A stretch of 64,000 nt of DNA from Glycomyces sambucus. Lineage in GTDB: Bacteria; Actinomycetota; Actinomycetes; Mycobacteriales; Micromonosporaceae. The stretch is from NCBI RefSeq assembly GCF_900102815.1, contig NZ_FNGF01000001.1, positions 703,443 to 767,442 on the forward strand. The letters are read 5' to 3'. This document shows positions 36,801-44,509 of this stretch, piece after piece. The translations under genes were made by a program, and so were the position numbers. Below the pieces are notes generated by a model. That model had not been told where the DNA came from. It worked only from the letters and a program-made list of their open reading frames with translations, and did no database searches. The first letter of the stretch is position 1. The number at the start of each line of letters is the position of its first letter.

Positions 36801-38747
36801 GGCCTCGCCGGCCCACGCGGCGCGGAACGCGTTCTCGAAGCGGATGCGCAGCTGCGGCACCGACTCGGCGGCCTCGCCGGGCAGTTCGAGCCCGAAGTCG
36901 TGCAGGTGGATCGTGCCGTCGGCGCGCTTGATGTGGTACGGGCGCTCCTCGGCGACGCGCACCCCGAGGTCGCGCAGGACCGGCAGGGCCTCGGAGAGCC
37001 CGATGGGCTCGCCGAACGCGTACAGCTTGAAGTGGACGTCGGCGTCGTCGCCGCCGCGGCGGAACAGCTGGAGCTCCATGTCGCCGCTCTCGCGGAGCAG
37101 TTCGAGCTTCGCGATGTCCTTGGCGGCGTCGATGGGCGAGTGCTCGGCCTTGTAGGCGGGCGGGTAGGCGTGGCCGTACGCCTTGTAGAGGCTGCGGGCC
37201 TGGCCCTCGCCCACGTGGTGGTCGAGCTGGAGGGCGAGGTCGGCGTCCCAGGAGCGGGTGGCGTCGGCGAGCTCGGCCTGGATCGACTCGACGTCGACCG
37301 GGGGGTGGTCGGCGAACGGGTCGATGCGGACGACGAAGTGGAGGCGGGCGAGCACCGACTCGGTGACGCGCGCGTCGTAGTCGACGGCCTTGCCGTGGAG
37401 GCGGCGGCGCAGGATCGCCTCGATCTTGACCCGGTTCTCGGTGTTGTACCGGTCCCGGGGCAGGTAGACGAGGCAGGAGTAGAAGCGGCCGTAGACGTCG
37501 CGGCGCGCGAACAGGCGCAGGCGGCGGCGCCCGGCCAGGCGCAGCACGCCCATCGAGGTCGAGTACAGGTCGTCGGTGCGGGCCTGGAACAGCTCGTCGC
37601 GCGGGTAGGTCTCCAGGGCGGTGACGAGGTCCTTCCCGGAGTGGGAGGACAGGGTCACGCCCGAGCGCTCCAGGACGTCCTGGACCTTGCGCTTGACCAC
37701 GGGCAGGTCGGTGACGCTGGAGAGGTACGCGGCGGAGGTGAACAGGCCGAGGAAGCGCAGCTCGCCGTCGGGTTCGCCGTTCGCGTCGAAGGTCTTCACC
37801 CCGATGTAGTCCATGAAGGACGTGCGGTGGACGGTGGAGCGCGCGTTCGACTTGGTGATGACCAGGAGCCGCTTGGTGCCGATCTGGGCGCGGGCGTCGG
37901 CGTTGAAGGTGCTCAGCGGGCGCGGCGAGGCGGGGGCCTTGCGCAGCAGGCCCAGGCCGGTCTCGGCGAGCGGCGCCAGCGCCTGCTCGTCGCCTTCGCC
38001 GGTGAGCTTGTACTGGCGGAAGCCCAGGAACGTGAACTTGTCGTCGGCGAGCCAGCGCAGCAGTTCCACGGTGTCGTCGATGTCCTTGGGGGGCACCGGG
38101 AGCGACACGGTGCCGGGGGTGCCGGCGGCGGCGCTGGTGAGGTCGGCGGCGATCTCCAGGGCCTTGGCGCGCATGGCCTGCCAGTCGGCGACGCACGCGG
38201 CGACGTCGGCGAGGACGACCTCGATCTCGGCTTCGAGGCGCTCGATGTCCTCGGCGCCGGAGAGGCGCTGGACCTCGATGTGCATCCACGACTCGGCGGC
38301 GCCGCCCTCGGCGGGCGCCTCCTGGAGGTTCCCCTCGGCGTCGCGGCGGACCGTGACGATGGGGTGGACGAACACGGCGATGTCGACGCCGTGGCGGTTG
38401 AACAGGCCGGTGAGCGAGTCCACCAGGAACGGGGAGTCGTCGCAGACGAGGTCGACGCGCGTCGAGGAGGCCGCGTCGGGGCCCTCGGCGTCGTCGGGGC
38501 AGTCGATCTCCAGGCAGACCTGGCCGGGGGCCCGCACCTCGGCCATGCGGCGGTGGTGGGCGGTGGTCTCCAGGAGCTGCTGGGCGCTGCGCCCGACGAG
38601 GTCGTCGTCGGCCACGAGGCTCCAGTAGAGCTCGACCAGCCTCGCCAGGGATTCGTCGGATCCGGCCAGTCGGGCCGCCTCGGTCAGCAGTTCCTCCCGG
38701 TCGGGGAGGGTCTCGCGGAACTCTTCGTCTCCGATGAACGCCAACAC
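33882..38747 (-). CDS. NAD-dependent glutamate dehydrogenase, large (GDH180) type
   Basis: 1,621 residues, the usual size of the actinobacterial ~180-kDa enzyme that oxidises glutamate to 2-oxoglutarate and ammonia with NAD+. A long regulatory N-terminal half is followed by the catalytic core: [20 protein letters not shown] near 810 and [15 protein letters not shown] near 850 hold the substrate lysines, and [22 protein letters not shown] near 950 precedes the NAD-binding part. The GTG at 38747 is preceded by GGAG. Transcribed towards the ROK gene. Likely acts in glutamate catabolism, opposite to the biosynthetic NADP enzyme. Confidence 0.95.
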   Translation of the reverse strand: [1621 protein letters not shown]

Positions 38748-38962
38748 GTCTCGATACTCCAGTCCGAATCACCGTCGACCCACATCATTGTGAGCCCTTT
38801 CCAGGCTAGATCTTAGGGTTCGCAGTCGACGCCGGGGTTACACCGAAGTTGCCGACGCGACCGGAGTGATCGCGATCTCCGCCGCGGGCGTTCCCCTGGG
38901 GGCGCCACGTTGGCGGTAGAGTGACGTCAAGGAAACACCCCACACAACCTGAAGGCACCGCC

Positions 38963-39580
38963 ATGACCCTCGTCATCGTCCTGCTGATCGCCGCCGCGGC
39001 CGTCCTCGGCTGGGTCCTGTGGCGCAACGGCCAGCGCAAGCGGGAGGCCGAGCGGACCGCCGCGGCCCCCGGCCCGGTCGACCCCTTCGCCGACGCCGAC
39101 ACCGACGTCCTGCGCGGGGACCCCCGCCGCCTCAAGGCCGCCGACCTCGTCGAGCTGTACGGCAAGACCCTCGCCGTCCGCGGGACCCTGCGCCTCTCCG
39201 AGGGCGACTACCGGTGGGCGGAGCACTTCCTCGACACCGGCACCGGCGTCAAGCGCTGGCTCTCGGTCGAGGCCGACCCCGATCTGGAGGTCGTCATGTG
39301 GGAGGAGCTGACCGACTCGGACCTGAAACCGGGACCGCGTGAACTCAGCCACGAGGGCGTCTCGTACCGTTCGGACGAGAAGGGCACCGCCCGGTACACG
39401 TCCGAGGCGACCACCGGGCTCGCCCCGACCGGCACGGTCCACTACCACGACTACGCCGGGCCCGACGGCCAGAAGCTCTCGTTCGAGCGCTTCGGCGACG
39501 AGGGCAAGTGGGAGCTGGCCAAGGGCCTCACCCTGGACCGCAACCAGATCACGATCTACCACCAGAGCGAAGAAGTCTGA
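38963..39580 (+). CDS. DUF4178 membrane-anchored protein
   Basis: 205 residues. One N-terminal membrane helix (residues 3-20) leads to a soluble DUF4178-type domain: GDYRWAEHFLDTGTGVKRWLSVE (about 92-114) is the recognisable block, followed by LEVVMWEE. The domain's function is unknown. ATG at 38963 with GAAGG upstream, preferred over an in-frame ATG 14 codons earlier. First gene of a compact five-gene set ending in a membrane spermidine-synthase-like protein; gap to the dehydrogenase gene in the other direction 215 bases. Confidence 0.85.
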   Translation: MTLVIVLLIAAAAVLGWVLWRNGQRKREAERTAAAPGPVDPFADADTDVLRGDPRRLKAADLVELYGKTLAVRGTLRLSEGDYRWAEHFLDTGTGVKRWLSVEADPDLEVVMWEELTDSDLKPGPRELSHEGVSYRSDEKGTARYTSEATTGLAPTGTVHYHDYAGPDGQKLSFERFGDEGKWELAKGLTLDRNQITIYHQSEEV

Positions 39581-39608
39581 CCCACCACCGATCCCCCCGG
39601 AGCACCAG

Positions 39609-40121
39609 CTGATAGCGCACATCGAGGTGCCGTTCGCCGACGTGTCGGCAGCCTCGCTCACCTTCCGGCCGGACGCGCCGCCCATGCCGGTCCTCGACCG
39701 CATGGACCGCGACGCCGGCCCCCTCCGGCTGTCCCTGCGCCTCCTGGGCGCCAGCCACCAGGCCGTCGTGGCCACCCCTGACGGGTTCATCGCCGAGACC
39801 CTCGCGTACCGCACGAACCTCGGGCCGGACCTGCCCGAGGCGTTCACGCAGCGCGTCGGCGCCTGGCGGCACCGCTACGAGTGCACCGTCGAGACGCTGA
39901 CCGTGCCCGAGCTGCGGCGGCGGGTGCGGGAGCTGCGGGACCGGGCCGTGCAGCGCACCGCCGAGCCGGACCTCCTCGTGGGGCTGTTCGGCGGCGACCC
40001 GGACGCGCTCACGGCGCTGGAGGTCACCGGGACCGAGCCGCTGTCGTGGCGCACCGTCCACACGTACCCCCAGTACGGCGAGGTCGTGACCACCGTCAGT
40101 CGCGTCGTCCCCGTAAGCTGA
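39609..40121 (+). CDS. DUF2617 family protein
   Basis: 170 residues. The pattern IAHIEVPFADVSAASLTF, LRLLGASHQAVV and ETLAYRTNLGPDLPEAF marks the actinobacterial DUF2617 family (function unknown). The start is unsure: GGAG precedes a CTG at 39609, which restores the typical family N-terminus; a GTG at 39627 is the alternative but would cut six residues. Soluble, no signal. It lies 28 bases after the DUF4178 gene and 32 before the DUF4247 gene. Confidence 0.75.
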   Translation: MIAHIEVPFADVSAASLTFRPDAPPMPVLDRMDRDAGPLRLSLRLLGASHQAVVATPDGFIAETLAYRTNLGPDLPEAFTQRVGAWRHRYECTVETLTVPELRRRVRELRDRAVQRTAEPDLLVGLFGGDPDALTALEVTGTEPLSWRTVHTYPQYGEVVTTVSRVVPVS

Positions 40122-40153
40122 GCCGAACCCCGAGAGACCACCGAGGACCGCCG

Positions 40154-40618
40154 ATGACCAACGGACAGCAGCATCCCCCGACCCCCGCTTCCCGCGGCAT
40201 GAACTGGAAGCACTGGACGGCGATCGTCGTCGTCCTGGCGCTGTGCTGCGGCGGGGTGTTCCTGATGAACTCGAACTTCTCCAACCCCACCGGGACGATC
40301 CGCGACCACTACACGCGGGCCTCGAACCTCGACGAGGGCGGCGGCAAGGCGTACACGTCGAGCCTGTCGCCGGCCACCGTCGCCGACCAGATCGACGACG
40401 ACGCCGAGGCGCGCGAGGAGCGCTCCTCCGGCGGCGTCTACTACCTCCAGTACTCCAAGCACATCGTCGCCGTGTCCCCCTACCGCGGCGGGTCGAAGAT
40501 CCTGGTGCACGACTACCGGTCCGGGTATAACCACTACTCGTCGGTGTTCCTCCTGTGGGGCTGGTCCTCCTCGCCCCCGTCGCCGTTCCGGGGCGGCGGC
40601 CCCGGCTCCGGCAAGTAA
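40154..40618 (+). CDS. DUF4247 membrane protein
   Basis: 154 residues. One N-terminal hydrophobic helix (about 21-37, LALCCGGVFLM) and an outside-facing domain with TASNLDEGGG-like spacing, YYLQYSKHIVAVSPY and ILVHDYRSGYNHYSS, recognisable as DUF4247 (function unknown). The tail is Gly/Ser/Pro-rich. ATG at 40154. Middle gene of the DUF4178/2617/4247/350/synthase cluster. Confidence 0.82.
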   Translation: MTNGQQHPPTPASRGMNWKHWTAIVVVLALCCGGVFLMNSNFSNPTGTIRDHYTRASNLDEGGGKAYTSSLSPATVADQIDDDAEAREERSSGGVYYLQYSKHIVAVSPYRGGSKILVHDYRSGYNHYSSVFLLWGWSSSPPSPFRGGGPGSGK

Positions 40619-40652
40619 GCCCAGTCCCGAATACCGAAAGGCACGGCCTCCA

Positions 40653-41090
40653 ATGATCGAAGAGCTCAGCCGCGACGTCCTCGAACCCCTCGTCGGCGCG
40701 GTCGCCTACAGCGTCGTGGGCATCGCGCTCATGGTGCTCGGCTACCTGGTCACCGACTGGCTCACCCCCGGGAAGCTCGGCGAGCTGATCTGGACCGAGC
40801 GGAACAAGAACGCCGCGATCCTGCTCACCTCCAACGTCCTGGGCGTGGGCCTGATCGTGGTCGGCGCGATCTGGGCGTCCGAGGGCGGCGTGCTCCGCGG
40901 CGTGGTCTCCACGTTCGTGTACGGCGTGATCGGCCTGGGCGCCATGGCGATCGCGTTCCTCATCCTCGACCTGCTCACCCCCGGGAAGCTCGGCGACACC
41001 CTCACCGAGGAGGAGCTGCACCCGGCGGTGTGGGTCAACGCGGCGATGCACGTGGCCCTCGGCGGGGTCATCGCGATGGCGCTGTCGTGA
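40653..41090 (+). CDS. DUF350 membrane protein
   Basis: 145 residues, four spans built from two repeats of a DUF350 unit: each half carries the same turn, DWLTPGKLGE near 37 and DLLTPGKLGD near 110. DUF350 proteins are commonly found beside polyamine-related or glutathionylspermidine-synthase-like genes (for example yjfL in E. coli). The stop codon falls in the first copy of an 18-base tandem repeat that runs up to the next gene's start. Confidence 0.85.
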   Translation: MIEELSRDVLEPLVGAVAYSVVGIALMVLGYLVTDWLTPGKLGELIWTERNKNAAILLTSNVLGVGLIVVGAIWASEGGVLRGVVSTFVYGVIGLGAMAIAFLILDLLTPGKLGDTLTEEELHPAVWVNAAMHVALGGVIAMALS

Positions 41091-41143
41091 AAGGCGGCAC
41101 CGTCGTGAAGAGCGGCACGGTCGTGAAGGTAGTGCTGTCTTGA
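41084..41143 (+). repeat. 18-base tandem repeat across the DUF350/synthase junction
   Basis: Three units starting GTCGTGAA (41084-41101, 41102-41119, 41120-41136) and a partial fourth. The first contains the DUF350 stop TGA at 41088-41090; the last touches the TTG start (41140) of the synthase-like gene. Confidence 0.9.
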
Positions 41144-42723
41144 CGGCTGCGGCCGACACCCCCCAGACGACGACGTTGAGCGCGCGCCGGGTCCGCCTGG
41201 CGCGCTTCGGCCTGCTCGCGACCGCGTTCGCGGTCTCCGCGTGCGGCCTCGTGTACGAACTCGCGCTCATCACCCTGGGCGCCTACCTGGTCGGGAACAC
41301 CGCGAAGCAGGCGTCGATCGTCCTGGCGATCATGGTCTTCGCGATGGGCATCGGGGCGCTGGCGGCCAAGCCGCTGCGCCGCTGGCCCGCCCTGGCGTTC
41401 GCGGCCGTGGAGCTCGCCCTGGCGCTGCTGGGCGGGTTCTCGGTGATGCTGCTGTACGCGGCGTTCGCGTGGACCGACCTGTACTCGCTGCCGCTGGTGG
41501 TGGTCGCGGCCGCGATCGGGCTCCTCATCGGGGCCGAGATCCCGCTGCTCATGGAACTGCTGCAGCGCATCCGGGAGCAGGCCGCGGGCGCCGCCGTGGC
41601 GGACCTGAACGCCGCGGACTACCTCGGCGGGCTCATCGGCGGCCTGGCGTTCCCGTTCGTGCTGCTGCCGTTCTTCGGGCAGATCCAGGGCGCGCTCATC
41701 GTCGGCGCGGTCAACGCGGTGGCCGGGGTGCTCCTGGTGTTCATCCTGTTCAGGAACGACCTCTCCAAGCTCGCGAAGCAGCTCCTGGCCCTGGTGTCCG
41801 TCCTGACGGCGCTGCTGCTGGTCGCCGCGTTCGCGTACACCGACAGGTTCGAGACCGACGCGCGCCAGGCGCTGTACGCGGCGCCGATCGTGTACACCGA
41901 GGACACCCAGTACCAGCAGATCGTCATGACCGAGTCGGCCTCGCCGTTCGGCGAGCAGGACCTGCGGCTGTACTTGAACGGCGACCTCCAGTTCTCCTCG
42001 GTCGACGAGTACCGGTACCACGAGGCGCTGGTCCACCCGGCCATGGACGGGCCGCGCGCGAACGTCCTCGTCCTCGGCGGCGGCGACGGGCTCGCCGTGC
42101 GCGAGATCCTGCGGTACGGGGACGTGGAGACGGTGACCCTGGTCGACCTCGACGGGGCCGTCACCGACCTCGCGCGGGGCTTCAACGACCTCGTGGCGCT
42201 CAACGGCGACTCGCTGGACGACCCGAAGGTCACCGTCGTCAACGAGGACGCGTTCACGTGGCTGCGGCAGCAGACCGGGACCTGGGACGCGATCATCGTC
42301 GACATGCCCGACCCCGACGCCACCGAGACCGCGAAGCTCTACTCGACCGAGTTCTACACGCTCGCCGGGGACCACCTCGGCGAGGGCGGGCGGATGGTCG
42401 TCCAGGGCGGGTCGCCGTACTTCGCGCCGAAGACGTACTGGACCATCGCCGCGACCCTCGCCGACGCCGGCTACGAGCCGACCCCGTACTGGGTCTCGGT
42501 GCCCTCGTTCGGCGACTGGGGGTACCTCATGGTCGGGGCCGACGGGCGGGCGCCGGAGCTGGGCCTGGACACCTCCGTGGGGCCGTTCCGGTCGCTCACC
42601 CCCGAACTGCTCGACGCCGCCCAGGTGTTCCCGCCCGACCGCGCCGAGATGGACATGCCTCCGTCGACGCTCATGCACCCGGTGATCCTCGACCTGGTCG
42701 AGTCCGAATGGCAGCACTACTGA
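41140..42723 (+). CDS. membrane polyamine aminopropyltransferase-like protein
   Basis: 527 residues: seven N-terminal spans (about 20-240) then a spermidine-synthase Rossmann domain. SAM-site glycine loop VLGGGDGLAVREILRY near 311-326, acidic VDLDGA, and the substrate loop DMPDPDATETAKLYSTEFY near 388 are intact. Spermidine synthases transfer the aminopropyl group of decarboxylated SAM to putrescine; with a membrane domain, the acceptor may be lipid- or surface-associated. TTG start. No speD is nearby. Last gene of the five-gene cluster; it shares a 50-base repeat junction with DUF350. Confidence 0.88.
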   Translation: MTAAADTPQTTTLSARRVRLARFGLLATAFAVSACGLVYELALITLGAYLVGNTAKQASIVLAIMVFAMGIGALAAKPLRRWPALAFAAVELALALLGGFSVMLLYAAFAWTDLYSLPLVVVAAAIGLLIGAEIPLLMELLQRIREQAAGAAVADLNAADYLGGLIGGLAFPFVLLPFFGQIQGALIVGAVNAVAGVLLVFILFRNDLSKLAKQLLALVSVLTALLLVAAFAYTDRFETDARQALYAAPIVYTEDTQYQQIVMTESASPFGEQDLRLYLNGDLQFSSVDEYRYHEALVHPAMDGPRANVLVLGGGDGLAVREILRYGDVETVTLVDLDGAVTDLARGFNDLVALNGDSLDDPKVTVVNEDAFTWLRQQTGTWDAIIVDMPDPDATETAKLYSTEFYTLAGDHLGEGGRMVVQGGSPYFAPKTYWTIAATLADAGYEPTPYWVSVPSFGDWGYLMVGADGRAPELGLDTSVGPFRSLTPELLDAAQVFPPDRAEMDMPPSTLMHPVILDLVESEWQHY

Positions 42724-42800
42724 GCCGGACCCGCCCCCGGGCCCGGGGCGCCGCGGGGAGCGGTCCGTCCCTGTCGGTGGCCGCTGGCAGACTCGCGGGC

Positions 42801-43301
42801 ATGGAGTTCTACCCCTACCCGCCCGCGGCGAGCGCCCGGATCGACCCGTTCGACACGAAGACCGCCGCCGTCCAGTACCGCGTGTGGGGCGGCTCGAGGT
42901 CGACGTACGCGTTCACCGGGCGGGTCGCGCCCGGCCCCGACTTCCCGATGGACGGCCACATCCCCATGGGATACAAGGTCCTCCAGTACGCCCAGAAGAT
43001 CGCGGTGTTCGAGGACGCGGAGCTCGTGCGCGAATGGCCGCGGGTCGAGGAGGGACCGCGCCGGGAGCACGAGCCGGTCCCCGAGCCGGTGCCGGGCGTG
43101 AAGCGCAAGACCCGGCCGCTCCCCCCGCTCGCCTCGATCTGGGAGGTGAACACGTGCGGCTTCATGGTCGAGTCGCCGTCGGGCGAGGTGAAGCTCCTCG
43201 GCTACGACGCCGGCGAGGCCATGGAGGCGGGCGCACTGGCCTCCATCGACAAAGGCACCGCCGCGGTGTGGTTCGTGTACGCGGCCGAGGACTGGCACTG
43301 A
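42801..43301 (+). CDS. hypothetical protein
   Basis: 166 residues, no signal or membrane segment. Aromatic-rich start (MEFYPYPPAASARIDPFDTK), later VWGGSRSTYAFTGRVA and a basic middle (KRKTRPLPPL). Not recognised. It follows the polyamine-synthase-like gene by 77 bases on the same strand and may be part of the same run. Codon usage is like its neighbours. Confidence 0.6.
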   Translation: MEFYPYPPAASARIDPFDTKTAAVQYRVWGGSRSTYAFTGRVAPGPDFPMDGHIPMGYKVLQYAQKIAVFEDAELVREWPRVEEGPRREHEPVPEPVPGVKRKTRPLPPLASIWEVNTCGFMVESPSGEVKLLGYDAGEAMEAGALASIDKGTAAVWFVYAAEDWH

Positions 43302-43369
43302 ACCTGTCGGCCGAGGCCGATCCCCACTATCCTGAGAGCGCCCCCGCCCCTTCCCCCCTTGGAGACGCG

Positions 43370-43819
43370 ATGCCGTCCGCCGAAGGCCCCCGCACCATTC
43401 GAGTCGGCTACTCCCGCAAGGCGTCCGTGCTCACGATCGGCCTGGGGTTCGTGCTCGCGGCCTGCGCCGCGGTCACCGTGTTCACGCCGTTCATCCCCGT
43501 GCTGGTCCCCATCGGACTCACGGGCCTGGCCCTGCTCGGCGGCGGCCTGCGCTCGTTCTTCCGGCCCCGGTACCTCTACAGCCCCGAGACCGGCGTCCTC
43601 ACGGTCTTCATGGTGTTCGGCCCCGGCAGCGAGGGCACCCCGGGGCCGGAGGGCGAGCGGGTGTACTCCGACGGCCGGCGGGTCTACCGCGAGTCCCCTG
43701 ACGGCGAGCGGCACCGCGTCAGCTTCACCGGCACCGACCGCGCCGACATGGCGCGGCTCCTCCAGGCGCTTCCCCAGGGCCGCGGGCCCGCGATCACCGG
43801 GCCCGGCGACCGGCCCTAG
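43370..43819 (+). CDS. hypothetical membrane protein
   Basis: 149 residues. Two close hydrophobic spans (about 20-37 and 40-62: VLTIGLGFVLAACAAVTVF, then VPIGLTGLALLGG) followed by a cytoplasmic domain rich in Tyr, Gly and Arg (RRVYRESPDGERHRVSF). Not recognised. The ATG has GGAGACG upstream. Its end overlaps the convergent reductase gene by four bases (CTAG). Confidence 0.65.
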   Translation: MPSAEGPRTIRVGYSRKASVLTIGLGFVLAACAAVTVFTPFIPVLVPIGLTGLALLGGGLRSFFRPRYLYSPETGVLTVFMVFGPGSEGTPGPEGERVYSDGRRVYRESPDGERHRVSFTGTDRADMARLLQALPQGRGPAITGPGDRP

Positions 43820-44379
43820 TGCGGGATGGGGCGCCCGGTCGGGGCGTACTCCAGCAGGACGATGCGGCCGTCGAGGACGCGCTGGTCCACGAGGTCGAGG
43901 TCGGCCTCCTCGACCCCCGCGAGCATCGGTTCGCGCCCGCCGGGGCCGACCAGGAGCGGGAAGACCATGAGGCGCAGGCGGTCGACCAGGCCCGCGTTGA
44001 GGAGCTGCCGCACGATCGAGAGGCTGCCCATGGTGCGCAGCGGCGCCGCGGACGCGTCCTTGAGCGCGCGGACAGAGGCGGCGAGGTCGCCGGACTCGAT
44101 GCGCGCGCCTGGCCAGTCGACGCTGGCGAGCGTCCGGGAGAACACGGTGGTGGGGAGGCGGGTCATGGTCTCGTACGCCTCGTCGCGGGCCTCGCCGGGC
44201 ACCGAGTCGAGGGCTTCGTAGGTGAGGCGGCCGAGCAGCACGTGCTGCGGGCGGGCCGACTCCTCCTCGATCCAGCGCCCCAGGTCGGGGCCGTAGTAGC
44301 CGAAGTAGCCGGGCGAGCGCTCGCCCTTGGCCCAGCCGTCGGCGGACACGAACAGGTCGGCGGTGAGTGCGGCGGTCAT
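43816..44379 (-). CDS. dihydrofolate reductase / RibD-C family protein
   Basis: 187 residues with the DHFR-like fold pattern: DLFVSADGWAKGE, VLLGRLTYEALDS, and GSLSIVRQLLNAGLVDRLRLMVFPLLVGPGGREP, the hallmark of the RibD-C dihydrofolate-reductase-like group common in actinobacteria. NADPH-dependent; real substrate unknown. Second such gene in the window (the other starts at 9887). Convergent four-base overlap with the previous gene. Confidence 0.85.
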   Translation of the reverse strand: MTAALTADLFVSADGWAKGERSPGYFGYYGPDLGRWIEEESARPQHVLLGRLTYEALDSVPGEARDEAYETMTRLPTTVFSRTLASVDWPGARIESGDLAASVRALKDASAAPLRTMGSLSIVRQLLNAGLVDRLRLMVFPLLVGPGGREPMLAGVEEADLDLVDQRVLDGRIVLLEYAPTGRPIPH

Positions 44380-44463
44380 CGAAGGTCCCTTCGTCGCGGG
44401 TCACCTGTGGTGACTGACCGGGGGCCGCGGATTCATCGCCGCCGGGCGTACCGAGCACGCGGA

Positions 44464-44494
44464 CCGGGCCCGAGCGGGTGCGGCTCGGGCCCGG
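44464..44494 (-). terminator. hairpin downstream of the efflux pump gene
   Basis: CCGGGCCCGAGC (44464-44475) pairs over 12 bp with 44483-44494, loop of seven bases, sixteen bases past the stop of the minus-strand MFS gene. Confidence 0.75.
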
Positions 44495-44509
44495 GGTCTG
44501 TCGCGGGCG

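Noticed and set aside
33126-38816. Very long open frame (about 1,900 codons) on the plus strand
   Set aside because: It is fully antisense to the glutamate dehydrogenase gene, whose protein shows clear motifs; the plus-strand product is low-complexity Asp/Glu/Val/Gly-rich sequence typical of a GC-rich shadow frame.
42733-42760. GC palindrome after the polyamine synthase-like gene as a terminator
   Set aside because: CCCCGGGCCCGGGG is a palindrome with no loop, so it would not fold into a good hairpin; the downstream gene may be co-transcribed.
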